From Lysobacter sp. (GTDB lineage: Bacteria; Pseudomonadota; Gammaproteobacteria; Xanthomonadales; Xanthomonadaceae): 64,000 nt of DNA. Made by a program: the position numbers and the translations under genes. The DNA lies in contig DAHUXS010000002.1 of NCBI GenBank assembly GCA_027306995.1, positions 49,104-113,103 of the forward strand, written 5' to 3'. Each line of letters opens with the position of its first letter. The first letter of the stretch is position 1. The notes beneath the pieces were generated by a model that saw only the letters and a program-made list of their open reading frames with translations, was not told the DNA's origin and did not search any database. Positions 51,986 to 62,803 of the stretch are shown in pieces.

Positions 51986-54505
51986 ATGAGGCGCGTACTT
52001 GCGATCGCCGTGGCGGCGGGGTTGTTGTTACCCGCCGCAAGGGCAGGGCAGAGCCAGTCCAGCGGCAAGCTCCTGAGCGATTGGCCGCACGTGAACAGTG
52101 CGGTCGCGAAGGATGCGGCGATCGAGGCGAGGGTGCGCGACATCCTTGCGTCGATGACGCTGGCGCAGAAGGTCGGGCAGATGACCCAGGCCGAAATCAA
52201 GTCGATCACGCCGAACGAAGTGCGCCGGTACTACATCGGCTCAGTGCTCAACGGCGGAGGTTCCTGGCCAGGCAAGAACAAGCACGCCAGTGCGGCGGAC
52301 TGGTTGGCGCTGGCGGATGCTTATCACGCGGCTTCCGTCGCCACAGACGCCAAGACGCCGATTCCGATCATCTGGGGTACCGACGCCGTGCACGGACACA
52401 GCAACGTGTTCGGCGCGACGACCTTCCCGCACAACATCGGCCTTGGCGCCGCGCGCGATCCCGAACTGGTCCGCGAAATCGGTGCGGCGACCGCACGTGC
52501 GACGCGCGCGACCGGTATTGATTGGGCGTTCTCGCCGACGCTGGCGGTGGTGCAGAACGCTCGCTGGGGCCGCAGCTACGAAAGTTTCTCGTCGGATGGC
52601 GCGCTGGTGCGTCAGTACGGCGATGCCTATGTACGGGGCATGCAGGGTGACTTGCGCGGCGACGGCACGGCGATCGCGACGGCGAAGCACTACATCGGCG
52701 ACGGGTCGACCGACAACGGCAAGGACCAGGGCATCAGCACGGTCAGCCGCGAGGAAATGATCAACGTTCATGCGCAGGGTTACTACGGTGCACTCGGCGC
52801 GGGCGTGCAGACGGTGATGGCCAGCTACAACAGCTGGAATGACGTGGGCGACGGTGTCGAATACGGGAAAATGCACGGCGCCAAGCCGCTGCTGACCGGG
52901 GCCCTGAAGGACAAGATGGGCTTCGACGGTTTCATCGTCTCCGACTGGAACGCCATCGGGCAACTGCCGGGGTGCACCAACGACAGTTGCGCCAAGGCCA
53001 TCAATGCCGGCATCGACATGATCATGGTCCCGGACGACTGGAAGGCATTCATCGCCAACACCATCAAGCAGGTCGAGAGCGGACAGATACCGATGTCGCG
53101 CATCGATGACGCGGTGAGCCGCATCCTGCGAGTGAAGCTGCGGTCCGGATTGTTCGCGCGCAAACCGTCGGATGGCCGTTATGCCGGCAAGTCCGAGGCG
53201 TTGCAGGCGCGCGCGCTGGCGCGGCGCGCGGTGCGTGAATCGTTGGTGCTGTTGAAGAACGAGCACGACTTGCTGCCGCTGCATCGCGGCAAACGCATTC
53301 TAGTGGTGGGCAAGACCGCGGACTCGATTCCGAACCAGACCGGTGGCTGGTCGTTGACCTGGCAGGGCAGCGATAACAGCAATGCCGATTTCCCCAATGC
53401 GCAAAGCATTCTCTCCGGTTTGCGCGAAGCGGCAGGCAGTGACCATGTCATCGTCGCCGGGGATGGCGATGGCATCGATCCGTCGAAATTCGACGTGGTG
53501 GTCGCGGTCGTCGGCGAAACGCCCTATGCCGAAACCAACGGCGATATCGTTCCCTCTGACACGGCAACACACAGCCGGCGGTTTCCCGAGGATCTCGGGG
53601 TGCTGAAGCGGGCGCGCGCGAGCGGCAAACCGGTAGTGACCGTGTTCGTTGCCGGACGGCCGCTCTACGCCAACGACATGATCAACCTGTCCGACGCTTT
53701 CGTCGCTGCATGGTTGCCGGGAACGGAGGGTGGCGGCATCGCCGATGTGCTGTTCGCGCGGGATGGCAGCGGTTTCCGCGGACGGCTGGGATTCCCGTGG
53801 CCCGGCGTGCCGTGCCCGGCACCGGGCAACCATCCCGATGGCAAGCGCCCGCCGCTGTTCCCTGTCGGTTACGGCTTGCGCTACGGCCAGAAGTCGCACT
53901 TGGGCGAATTGCCGGTTTCGAGCCTCGACCGTTGTGGCGAAGCCACGGTGCTGTCGATCTTCAACATGGCCGATGCGCCGATGTTCGCCTTGCATGTCGG
54001 CGCGAACGGCGAAGATCAGGCGCTGGGTGCCGATCTCAACCGCATGTTGCGCTGGCCGGTAGGCAAGCCTGCGCTGGAGGTAACGACGGTACAAGTAAAC
54101 ACGCAACAGGATGCCAAGCAGGTGACATGGCTGGCGCCGGCGGCGTTCTTCTCGCGCAATCCTTCACGCAACAACCTGGCAGCGATGCAGAACGCAAATG
54201 CGGCGCTGCTGTTCGATGTCGTCGTCCGCACGCCTGCGAAGTCGCCGGTACTGGCATCCATGCAATGCGGGAATGGATGCAAGGGGCCGGTGGATATCAG
54301 CGAGGCGATCGCCGCTGCGGGCACCGGTCAGAAGAAGACACTGAAGATTCCGCTGGCTTGCTTCGCCAAGGCGGGCGCCGACATGCCCGGTATCGAGGAG
54401 CCGTTCCACATCGACGCCGATGCGCCGTTCAGCGCGGCGTTCGCCAACATCCGCATCCTCAGCGGAGTGGCGCAGGATTCCGACGCGGTGAAGTGCACGC
54501 GCTGA
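51986..54505 (+). CDS. Glycoside hydrolase family 3 beta-glucosidase (exo-glucanase type)
   Basis: 839 residues with a signal peptide (VLAIAVAAGLLLPAARA). The (beta/alpha)8 domain has VGQMTQAEIKSITP, PIIWGTDAVHGHSNVFGA, AKHYIGDGSTDNGKDQG and the nucleophile Asp in GFIVSDWNAIGQLPG. The alpha/beta sandwich domain has ESLVLLKNEHDLLPL, VAVVGETPYAE and WLPGTEGGGIADVLF. A further C-terminal domain of about 170 residues (KTLKIPLACFAKAGADM) matches the beta-sandwich of ExoP-type GH3 glucan 1,3/1,4-beta-glucosidases. It probably acts in the periplasm on oligosaccharides imported by the receptor. Confidence 0.94.
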   Translation: MRRVLAIAVAAGLLLPAARAGQSQSSGKLLSDWPHVNSAVAKDAAIEARVRDILASMTLAQKVGQMTQAEIKSITPNEVRRYYIGSVLNGGGSWPGKNKHASAADWLALADAYHAASVATDAKTPIPIIWGTDAVHGHSNVFGATTFPHNIGLGAARDPELVREIGAATARATRATGIDWAFSPTLAVVQNARWGRSYESFSSDGALVRQYGDAYVRGMQGDLRGDGTAIATAKHYIGDGSTDNGKDQGISTVSREEMINVHAQGYYGALGAGVQTVMASYNSWNDVGDGVEYGKMHGAKPLLTGALKDKMGFDGFIVSDWNAIGQLPGCTNDSCAKAINAGIDMIMVPDDWKAFIANTIKQVESGQIPMSRIDDAVSRILRVKLRSGLFARKPSDGRYAGKSEALQARALARRAVRESLVLLKNEHDLLPLHRGKRILVVGKTADSIPNQTGGWSLTWQGSDNSNADFPNAQSILSGLREAAGSDHVIVAGDGDGIDPSKFDVVVAVVGETPYAETNGDIVPSDTATHSRRFPEDLGVLKRARASGKPVVTVFVAGRPLYANDMINLSDAFVAAWLPGTEGGGIADVLFARDGSGFRGRLGFPWPGVPCPAPGNHPDGKRPPLFPVGYGLRYGQKSHLGELPVSSLDRCGEATVLSIFNMADAPMFALHVGANGEDQALGADLNRMLRWPVGKPALEVTTVQVNTQQDAKQVTWLAPAAFFSRNPSRNNLAAMQNANAALLFDVVVRTPAKSPVLASMQCGNGCKGPVDISEAIAAAGTGQKKTLKIPLACFAKAGADMPGIEEPFHIDADAPFSAAFANIRILSGVAQDSDAVKCTR

Positions 54506-54514
54506 GGCGTGCAC
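54493..54514. other. Inverted repeat over the GH3 stop codon
   Basis: Eight-base arms GTGCACGC/GCGTGCAC (54493-54500, 54507-54514) flank GCTGAG, which contains the GH3 stop. There is no T-run. It lies between convergent genes, like the repeat at 2035-2055. Confidence 0.45.
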
Positions 54515-54527
54515 GCGGCCCAGAGAA

Positions 54528-55421
54528 TCAGGGCGCCGGCGAATCCGCTGGCCTGAAACCCGGATCCAGCGCTTCGTTCAGCAGCAATGCCAGGCGATCG
54601 GCGGCCTGCAGCACGCGGCGTTCGGCCAACGGGCGCATCGCTTCACTGTAGCTGGCATCGAGCTTGTGGCCCTGCGGATAGGTGCCCCAGTCGTCGATCA
54701 GCCGGCAGGATTCCTGCGCCCACTGCGTCGGATTGCCGTCCGTCGTCGCGATCGGAGGCCACGGGCGCTTTGCCAGTTCGTCGGCGAAGGCGCGCGGGTG
54801 CATTCCGGTTTCCCCGAGCACGTAGTAATCCCACATCGAGTGCAGGTTGGTGCCCATCACGCCATCGACGTAGTTCTTCTGCGCATAGGCTTCGGGCTTG
54901 AGCTTGGTGCGCAGGCTGATCTGGTACTGGTTGCCGCCGGCGTCGGGGCGATTGCTGGCATGGAAGGGCTGGTGGACGTCGCCAACCAGATGCACCACGA
55001 ACTTCAAGGCATCGCGACGCGCGTCGAGCGGCTGGCTGCGGTCACGCAGGATGGCGAGCTGCGCTTCGATCGCGGCGATCACGCAATTCCCGTCCTTGCA
55101 CTCCTTTGCGGGTTCGTACGCGCACTCCGGCCCGGTCAGCTTGACGTAGTGCCAGCGCGAGGTGCGCTTGAAGCGATCGGCATCGGTGTTGCGCAATTCG
55201 TCGGCCCAGTTGGCGACGCCGGCCAGGGTCGGCTCGCGTTCGCCGGCCAGCAGCTTCGCGACTTCGGCCTTGGCGGCCGGGGTCAGATGGCGTTCGGCGA
55301 GATCGCCGACCAGGCGGTGGCCCAGCGGCGCCCAAGCCAGCACGGGCAGGGCGCAGGCGAGCAGGACAAGGGCGATCAGCGTTCTGGTTTGGAGCAGGCG
55401 CGGCTTGGTGATTTTGTTCAT
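54528..55421 (-). CDS. S1/P1-type zinc-dependent nuclease
   Basis: 297 residues. A signal peptide ends just before WAPLGHRLVGDLAE, so Trp becomes the mature N-terminus, where its amino group binds zinc as in P1 nuclease. Other expected ligands are visible: His in GHR, Asp in NWADELR, His in RWHYV, His and Asp in FVVHLVGDVHQPFHA (HxxxDxHQPxH) and His/Asp in LHSMWDYYV. Predicted to cleave single-stranded DNA and RNA outside the cytoplasm, perhaps for phosphate or nucleotide scavenging. Single gene converging on GH3. Confidence 0.93.
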   Translation of the reverse strand: MNKITKPRLLQTRTLIALVLLACALPVLAWAPLGHRLVGDLAERHLTPAAKAEVAKLLAGEREPTLAGVANWADELRNTDADRFKRTSRWHYVKLTGPECAYEPAKECKDGNCVIAAIEAQLAILRDRSQPLDARRDALKFVVHLVGDVHQPFHASNRPDAGGNQYQISLRTKLKPEAYAQKNYVDGVMGTNLHSMWDYYVLGETGMHPRAFADELAKRPWPPIATTDGNPTQWAQESCRLIDDWGTYPQGHKLDASYSEAMRPLAERRVLQAADRLALLLNEALDPGFRPADSPAP

Positions 55422-55459
55422 GGGCCGATGGTAGCCGAGGATCAGGCGCTGTCCCATGA

Positions 55460-56533
<1,074 letters not shown>

Positions 56534-56604
56534 TTCGTGGCAGAATTTCGAGACTGCGGTCACATGCGTGGCCGCGGACGACCAACAGGGGAAGGAGAAT
56601 CGAA

Positions 56605-57078
56605 ATGAAGCAACGTGTCCGGATGGGCGGGATCGTCCTCGGAATCGCCGCGCTCGCGTTCTGTGCCGATGCCAGCGCTGGCCTGCCGTGGGGCAAGAAG
56701 AAGGACGAGTCGAAGAAGGAAGACGACAAGGCCAAGACCGAGCAGACCGACCACGGTCCGATGCGCACGGTGAAGGGCAAGGATGGCGTCGAAGGGGAGA
56801 TCTACGGTACTGCCGCTGCCGGTTCGCCGTTCAGCAAGCTCGAGATCGGCATGCCGCAGAAGCAGGTGCAGGACCTGATCGGCCATCGCGACGCCGATTG
56901 CGGCGCCTATGTCACCGGCAAGGCATGGATCCCGTTCTACCACGGTGGCGATACCCACCGCTGGGAATGCGCGTACAAGGGTCTCGGTCGCCTGATCTTC
57001 AGCTCGCCGTCGGCCTACGACTCGCGCAGCGTGCTGATCAAGATCGTCAACGATCCCAAGGATTCCGGCTACCGCTGA
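56605..57078 (+). CDS. Small secreted, BamE/SmpA-like protein
   Basis: 157 residues behind a GAAGGAG ribosome site. The signal peptide (GGIVLGIAALAFCADASAG) is followed by a lysine/aspartate/glutamate-rich segment (KKKDESKKEDDKAKTEQ). The conserved-looking domain begins SKLEIGMPQKQVQDLIGHRD, the GM-x(3)-V-x(2)-LIG pattern of BamE/SmpA/OmlA-like folds, and continues CGAYVTGKAWIPFYHGGDTH and WECAYKGLGRLIFS with two cysteines that may pair. There is no lipobox, so it is probably soluble in the periplasm. Its function between gap and pgk is unknown. Confidence 0.75.
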   Translation: MKQRVRMGGIVLGIAALAFCADASAGLPWGKKKDESKKEDDKAKTEQTDHGPMRTVKGKDGVEGEIYGTAAAGSPFSKLEIGMPQKQVQDLIGHRDADCGAYVTGKAWIPFYHGGDTHRWECAYKGLGRLIFSSPSAYDSRSVLIKIVNDPKDSGYR

Positions 57079-57100
57079 GCGCGAAGCCGTCGATCCAGCG

Positions 57101-57126
57101 AAAGGGCGCCCACGTGGCGCCCTTTT
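57101..57126 (+). terminator. Intrinsic terminator before pgk
   Basis: A 10-bp perfect stem (57101-57110 with 57116-57125) has a 5-base loop and a CCTTTTCG tail. Confidence 0.8.
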
Positions 57127-57200
57127 CGTTTGATTTGAACGCGGCGGTCCGGCCCGCGACAATAGGCGTTTCCTGCTGAAACGAAACGGAGCGCCCGCGC

Positions 57201-58373
57201 ATGTCCATCACCCGCATGACCGACCTCGACCTGCGCGGCAAGCGCGTGCTGATCCGCCAGGACTTGAACGTGCCGGTCGCCGATGGCGTGGTGACCTCCG
57301 ACCAGCGCATTCTCGCCTCGATCCCGACGCTGAAGGCGGCGCTCGATGCCGGCGCGGCGGTGATGGTGACGTCGCACCTCGGCCGCCCCAAGGAAGGCGT
57401 GTGGAGCGAAGCCGATTCGCTGGCGCCGGTGGCGCGCCGCCTGTCGGAATTGTTGGGTCGCGACGTTCCGCTGGTGCGCGACTACCTCGACGGCGTCGAG
57501 GTCGCGCCGGGCCAGATCGTGCTGCTCGAGAACTGCCGCATGAACGTCGGCGAAGGCAAGGACGACGAGGCCTTGTCGAAGCAGTACGCCGCGCTGTGCG
57601 ACGTCTTTGTGATGGACGCGTTCGGCACCGCGCATCGCGCGCAGGCCTCGACGCATGGCGTCATCCGGTTCGCGAAGCAGGCCGCGGGCGGTCCGTTGCT
57701 GATGGCCGAGCTCGATGCGCTGGCCAAGGCGTTGCAGCACCCGGCGCGTCCGTTGCTGGCCATCGTTGCCGGCAGTAAGGTCAGCACCAAGCTCGAATTG
57801 CTGTCGTCGCTGGTCGGCAAGGTCGACCAGCTGATCGTCGGTGGCGGCATCGCCAATACCTTCATCGCGGCGATGGGCCACGGCGTCGGCAAGTCGCTGG
57901 TCGAAAACGACCTGGTCGATACTGCGAAGAAGATCATGGCGGATGCCAAGGCGCGCGGCGCCGACATTCCGTTGCCGGTCGACGTCGTGGTCGCGCCCGA
58001 GTTCAAGGCCGACGCGCCGGCGACGATCAAGCCGGTCGATGCGGTCGGTGCCGACGACATGATCCTCGACATCGGCCCGGAAACCGCGTCGCGTTACGCC
58101 TTGATGATCCAGGATGCCGGCACCGTGGTGTGGAACGGCCCGGTCGGCGTGTTCGAGTTCAAGGCTTTCGAGCGCGGCACCGAAACCGTCGCCCATGCCA
58201 TCGCGGAATCGAATGCGTTCTCGATCGCCGGCGGTGGTGACACCCTGGCCGCGGTCGACAAGTTCGGCATCGAGAAGGACGTCTCCTATATCTCCACCGG
58301 TGGTGGCGCCTTCCTCGAATTCCTCGAAGGCAAGACCTTGCCGGCGGTCGCGGCATTGGAAGCGCGCGGCTGA
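57201..58373 (+). CDS. pgk: Phosphoglycerate kinase
   Basis: 390-residue glycolytic enzyme making ATP from 1,3-bisphosphoglycerate. Motifs: [17 protein letters not shown] (substrate-binding Arg/Asp), [80 protein letters not shown] and the nucleotide-binding [11 protein letters not shown]. Length is typical. It has its own upstream region after the terminator at 57101. Confidence 0.97.
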   Translation: MSITRMTDLDLRGKRVLIRQDLNVPVADGVVTSDQRILASIPTLKAALDAGAAVMVTSHLGRPKEGVWSEADSLAPVARRLSELLGRDVPLVRDYLDGVEVAPGQIVLLENCRMNVGEGKDDEALSKQYAALCDVFVMDAFGTAHRAQASTHGVIRFAKQAAGGPLLMAELDALAKALQHPARPLLAIVAGSKVSTKLELLSSLVGKVDQLIVGGGIANTFIAAMGHGVGKSLVENDLVDTAKKIMADAKARGADIPLPVDVVVAPEFKADAPATIKPVDAVGADDMILDIGPETASRYALMIQDAGTVVWNGPVGVFEFKAFERGTETVAHAIAESNAFSIAGGGDTLAAVDKFGIEKDVSYISTGGGAFLEFLEGKTLPAVAALEARG

Positions 58374-58424
58374 CAATTTCCCTTCTTGCGGCTAGTCTGG
58401 GAGTGCAATCTCGGGGGAGTCGCA

Positions 58425-60455
58425 ATGGGGATGAAAGTGTTGTGGTGCGCACTGCTGCTGGCATGTGCTGGCGCGGCGCCTGCGGAAACGTTCAAGCGCG
58501 GGGAATATGAATTCGCGACCGGGCCGGCGCCGGCATTCGTGCAGTCGCGCGGACCGGTTCCGGATGCCTGGCCGGCGTCGACTCCCGGGGCGGACGAAGG
58601 CAATTGGCGGACCTGGCGCTACGACGAACAGGTCGATCATCGCGCCGGCAGAAACGATGATTATTTCGAATACGTCTACCAGCCGCGCACGCAGTCGAAT
58701 CTCGGCGAGGCCGGTCGCTACCAGATCGGATTCAATCCCGACTACCAGCACCTGGTGATCCACGAGGTGGCCTTGCGCCGCAACGGGAAATGGGAGGATC
58801 GCCTGCGTCCCGCCACGATCACGGTGGCGCGTCGCGAAAGCGAATTCGAACAGGACATCGCCAACGGCCAGGTCGAAGCATTGATCGTGCTCGACGACAT
58901 CCGCGTCGACGATCTCGTCAAGATCAGCTACACCGTGCAGGGCAGCAATCCGGTGCTCGCGGGCCAGGAATCGGACTCGATCTACCTGGGCTGGAACAGC
59001 CCGATGCTCGACAACTGGTTGCGCGTTCTCTATCCGCCACGCAGCGATATCGCGATCCACAGCGAACACACCACGGTGCAGGCCACGTATCGCGATCTCG
59101 CCGACGGGCGCGAAATGGAGTTCCACCAGCACGGAACGCCCGGCATCCAGAACGAAGACGACTATCCGGTGTGGTACCAGCCATATCCCTACGTGCAGGC
59201 ATCGCAACGCCGGAGCTGGGGCGACGTGGTGACCTGGGCGTTGCGGTTGTACCCGGCGGACGTGCAATTGCCGGCGGACCTGCAGGCGCGGATCGCGCAA
59301 TGGAAGGCGCTGGCTGACCCCGACACGCGATTGGCCATGGCGCTGCGCGCGGTGCAGGACGAAGTCCGTTATTTCGGCGTCGAAACCGGGCAGAACTCCC
59401 ACCGTCCGAATGCGCCTGGCGTCACCTGGTCACGTCGCTACGGCGACTGCAAGGACAAGGCCTATCTGTTGTCGATGATCCTGCGCCGGCTCGATATCCA
59501 GGCAGAGCCGGCGCTGGTCTCCACGGTCCGGGGCAAGAGGATCGGGGAATTTTCGCCATCGGGCGCGGTGTTCAATCACGTCATCGTGCGCGCCGAGATC
59601 GCTGGGCAGCCGATATGGGTCGATCCCACGCGTTCGTTGCAGGGCGGGAAGCCGCGCGATACCGATCTGAGCGCCTATGGGATGGCATTGCCGATCCGCT
59701 CGGGGCAGCAGGGCCTGGAGACGATCCCCGCTCCGGCAATCACCAGGCTTGCAGTGAACACCAGCGAACATTTCGTGATCCAGCCCGATGGCTCGGCGCG
59801 TCTCGACATCACGACCGAATATCGCGGCGGTGCCGCCGACGAGATGCGTTCCACCGTCAATCGCCAACGCATCGACGATCTCAGGCGTGGTTACGCCGAG
59901 TACTACCAGAAACGTTATGGCCAGCTCGACGTATTGGCCGCGCCGGTCATCAGCGACGATCTCGCCGGGAATGTCCTGAAGGTCAACGAGTCCTACCGCA
60001 TCGCGAACGCCATCCAAAAACAGGGCTCTGTGGGTGCTCTGCAGATTTATGGCGAGGCATTGTCGGAGGTTGCGAAATCGCCGAAGACCATCTCACGGAC
60101 GGGGCCACTGTACTTCGCTCGCCAAGGAACATATCGCCACGAGACGACCGTGACGGTGCCCGCAGGCTGGGCGTCCACGTTCGGCAAGGAACACGAGGAA
60201 CAGAAGGCGAAGGCCTTCGACTACACGCGTACGGTTGATACCGCTGGCCAGGAAGCACGTGTGGTGCACGAAATGAAGGTTGATGCTCGTTATGTGTCCG
60301 CCGACGAAGATGCGGCCCATGTCGAGACGATGCGCAAGGTCCGCGATGACCTCTCGTCCACCCTGCGTTATCGCGTGCCGTTGCAAGGTGAGGCGGGTGA
60401 ACGCGATCGCAGGCTCAAGGCCTTGCTCGAAGATGTGTCGGGAGGGAGGCAATGA
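58425..60455 (+). CDS. DUF3857/transglutaminase-like periplasmic protein
   Basis: 676 residues; the ATG at 58425 follows GGGGGAG by about 5 nt. A signal peptide (... CAGAAPAE) precedes a DUF3857 beta domain (about 45-240; ATITVARRESEFEQDIANGQ, ALIVLDDIRVDDLVKI). A transglutaminase-like core with an intact Cys-His-Asp triad follows: Cys in RRYGDCKDKAYLLSMIL, His in AVFNHVIVRAEI and Asp in PIWVDPTRSLQ. A DUF3858-like C-terminal region completes it. These proteins occur widely in the envelope without known substrates. The stop overlaps the Sel1-like gene by 4 nt, implying a joint function. Confidence 0.88.
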   Translation: MGMKVLWCALLLACAGAAPAETFKRGEYEFATGPAPAFVQSRGPVPDAWPASTPGADEGNWRTWRYDEQVDHRAGRNDDYFEYVYQPRTQSNLGEAGRYQIGFNPDYQHLVIHEVALRRNGKWEDRLRPATITVARRESEFEQDIANGQVEALIVLDDIRVDDLVKISYTVQGSNPVLAGQESDSIYLGWNSPMLDNWLRVLYPPRSDIAIHSEHTTVQATYRDLADGREMEFHQHGTPGIQNEDDYPVWYQPYPYVQASQRRSWGDVVTWALRLYPADVQLPADLQARIAQWKALADPDTRLAMALRAVQDEVRYFGVETGQNSHRPNAPGVTWSRRYGDCKDKAYLLSMILRRLDIQAEPALVSTVRGKRIGEFSPSGAVFNHVIVRAEIAGQPIWVDPTRSLQGGKPRDTDLSAYGMALPIRSGQQGLETIPAPAITRLAVNTSEHFVIQPDGSARLDITTEYRGGAADEMRSTVNRQRIDDLRRGYAEYYQKRYGQLDVLAAPVISDDLAGNVLKVNESYRIANAIQKQGSVGALQIYGEALSEVAKSPKTISRTGPLYFARQGTYRHETTVTVPAGWASTFGKEHEEQKAKAFDYTRTVDTAGQEARVVHEMKVDARYVSADEDAAHVETMRKVRDDLSSTLRYRVPLQGEAGERDRRLKALLEDVSGGRQ

Positions 60456-62716
60456 AGATGCTATTTCGAATCGGGTTGGCCGCGTGGTTGTTCGCGATGG
60501 CCCCTGCGGCATTGGCGCAGGTCGCAGGCATGACGCCCGAACAGGCTTGGACGAGGTACTTGTCCAAAGCCTCAGGCGAGGATGTTGGCGGGCTTTACGA
60601 CCTGCTCGGCACGAACGGTTATTCACGGGAAAACATTACGGTCGAGACCTGCCGCAAGAACGCGAATGCACTGCAGAGTGCCGTTGCAAAAGTCCCGGTG
60701 TCGCTGGCGCTCCATCGCGCCCTGCAACTCTGCGCCGAAGCACGTGGTGACAAGGTGGCTGCGGAGGCCGAGGTCACTGCGTTCGCAGCGCTGTGGAAGT
60801 ATGCGCAGCAAAGGGCTGGTACCGGGGCGTGGGGTCGCCCGATCCGTGTCGTGATCCTGAATGATGCGTATGCCGCGTTCGATGCGATGGGACTCGAGTT
60901 CGATTACGCGGTTTATGAAGACTTCCTGCCGCATCGCGAATTCCCGATTGACATCGTGGGTTGGGACCCGGAGCGCAAGGTCGAGCGTCACATCCGTTTC
61001 GACTACGTGGTCGCCCAGGCAGCAATCGATCGCCAAAACCCGGCAGTGGGTACGGCCGCGCATTTGGACGCGACTGCTAAGGGATTCATCGACGTCTATG
61101 CCAAGGCGGAGCTTCCTTCAGCCCTCGATGCCAAGGCGATCCTGACTGCGATGGATAAGGGGTCGCTGGCGGATCGCGTCGCGGCCATGCAGCAGATGTC
61201 TGCCAAAGGTGGCCTGCTGTCGCTCTCCACTTTGATGATGGTGTGCGGGCTCAAGCCTTATGCGGGTTGTGCCGATGGCTTGGTCGATGCGTTACTGCCG
61301 CTGGCGGAAAAGAAGCAAGGCATGGCGATGGTGTTGCTCTCCACCGCCTACCGCAATGGCATCGGTATTGCCAGGGATGAAAAGGCAGCGGACCTGTTGC
61401 TGGATGCGGCGGACAAGCAATGGTGGCAGCGCGGTGCCTCATTGTTGGCGACCAAATATCATGCCGCCTTGCATCCAAAGGGCGATGGCATGTCCGCTTT
61501 CGACCAGCGCCTTGCGCAAGCAGCTGCCGTGGGGAATCCCGAGGCTGGGCCATGGCGCATTGCGCTTGCACTCGATGTCCCGCCGGGGAAAATCATTGAC
61601 GCCGCAGGCATCTGTGAACTGTCGAAACCCGAGAACAACGCGAGTGGATACGGCTATCAGTTGATCTCCGCAAACCTGAGCAAGCATGGTGACAAGGCAG
61701 GTGCGCTGGAGTGGGAGGTCAAGGCTGCCGCTGCTGGCGACGCTGAATCAAGCCGCGAAGTCGCGCATCGATGGATCGTGGCCCATCCGAGTCAGACGCC
61801 CGATACCGCTACGCTGGACCTGTTGAAGAGCGCGGCGCTCGCTGGAGACCGCATGGCCCAGCGCGAGCTTGGACTCCTGGCGATCGAGCGCAACCAATGG
61901 CGCGAGGCCGAATTGCAACTGGTCCCGGCGATGACCGCAGGGGATTTGCAAGCGACATACATGCTTGCCGGCTTGTGGGCGCAGGGATTCAAGGAGCTCA
62001 AGGGGACACCCGAGTCGGCGCGGAAAGTCTACGAGGCACTGGCCGCCTCTCCTGATGGCGCCAGGGCGAGACGCGAGCTGGCCCTGTTAACCCTGGCTGG
62101 TCGCGCGGGTATCCCGAAGGACAGCGCAAAAGCGCGGGCTCTTGTGATGCAGGATGTGCGTTCCGGGGACATCGAGTCGCAAGCGATGTATGGGGCATGG
62201 CTGCTCAACGGGACTGGAGGCGCGAAAGACGTCACTGAAGGGCGTCGACTACTGGACAAGGCGATCGCGGCGAAGTCGCACAATGCGGTACTGGCATACG
62301 GTGCCTGGTTGCTTCAGCAAAGCGATGTGCCAGCTGACCACGTCCACGGCCTCAAGCTGTTGCAACAGGCTGAAGCGGAAGGGTCCACCACTGCACGCAA
62401 CAACTTGGCATGGGCATACTGCACATCGCGATTCGCGGATCTTCGCGCCGCCGACAAGGGCTTGGTGATGGCGAAGCGGATGCAAGACATGGACAAATTA
62501 CTTGATCCCGGCACCCTGGATACCGTGGCCGCTTGTTATGCCGCGGCAGGCCAGTTTGACGAAGCGGTGAGATTGCAGGAATCGGTGGTCGCGCAAGCCC
62601 CGGCGTGGGTGGCGAATGGACCCGGTGCGCCCGAGTCGCTCAAGAACATGGCCGATCGCCTCGCTCTCTTCAGGAAACACCGGGCCTATACCGAGCTGGT
62701 GACTTCGGCCCCCTGA
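60452..62716 (+). CDS. Secreted Sel1/TPR-like repeat protein
   Basis: 754 residues with a signal peptide (RIGLAAWLFAMAPAALAQ). The N-terminal 250 residues (MTPEQAWTRYLSKASG, ETCRKNANALQSAVAK) are helical and unrecognised. From about residue 275 there are Sel1-like alpha-alpha repeats, e.g. GMAMVLLSTAYRNGIGIARD, SAALAGDRMAQRELGLLA, DIESQAMYGAWLLNGTGGAK and STTARNNLAWAYCTS. Such repeats usually scaffold protein contacts. Base composition is somewhat lower in GC than in the flanking pgk and pyk. It is translationally coupled to the transglutaminase-like gene (ATGA). Confidence 0.82.
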   Translation: MKMLFRIGLAAWLFAMAPAALAQVAGMTPEQAWTRYLSKASGEDVGGLYDLLGTNGYSRENITVETCRKNANALQSAVAKVPVSLALHRALQLCAEARGDKVAAEAEVTAFAALWKYAQQRAGTGAWGRPIRVVILNDAYAAFDAMGLEFDYAVYEDFLPHREFPIDIVGWDPERKVERHIRFDYVVAQAAIDRQNPAVGTAAHLDATAKGFIDVYAKAELPSALDAKAILTAMDKGSLADRVAAMQQMSAKGGLLSLSTLMMVCGLKPYAGCADGLVDALLPLAEKKQGMAMVLLSTAYRNGIGIARDEKAADLLLDAADKQWWQRGASLLATKYHAALHPKGDGMSAFDQRLAQAAAVGNPEAGPWRIALALDVPPGKIIDAAGICELSKPENNASGYGYQLISANLSKHGDKAGALEWEVKAAAAGDAESSREVAHRWIVAHPSQTPDTATLDLLKSAALAGDRMAQRELGLLAIERNQWREAELQLVPAMTAGDLQATYMLAGLWAQGFKELKGTPESARKVYEALAASPDGARARRELALLTLAGRAGIPKDSAKARALVMQDVRSGDIESQAMYGAWLLNGTGGAKDVTEGRRLLDKAIAAKSHNAVLAYGAWLLQQSDVPADHVHGLKLLQQAEAEGSTTARNNLAWAYCTSRFADLRAADKGLVMAKRMQDMDKLLDPGTLDTVAACYAAAGQFDEAVRLQESVVAQAPAWVANGPGAPESLKNMADRLALFRKHRAYTELVTSAP

Positions 62717-62729
62717 CAACGAATACAAC

Positions 62730-62761
62730 GCGTGCGTCGGGTCTTCGCGCCTGACGCACGC
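62730..62761 (+). other. Hairpin between the Sel1-like gene and pyk
   Basis: The arms 62730-62738 and 62753-62761 pair perfectly over 9 bp and extend by up to three more pairs inside. There is no T-run, so it may be a rho-dependent end point or mRNA-protecting stem rather than an intrinsic terminator. Confidence 0.45.
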
Positions 62762-62803
62762 GCATGGCTGTGCTAGCGTCACGGGATCAGTCAGGAGCCC
62801 CGA

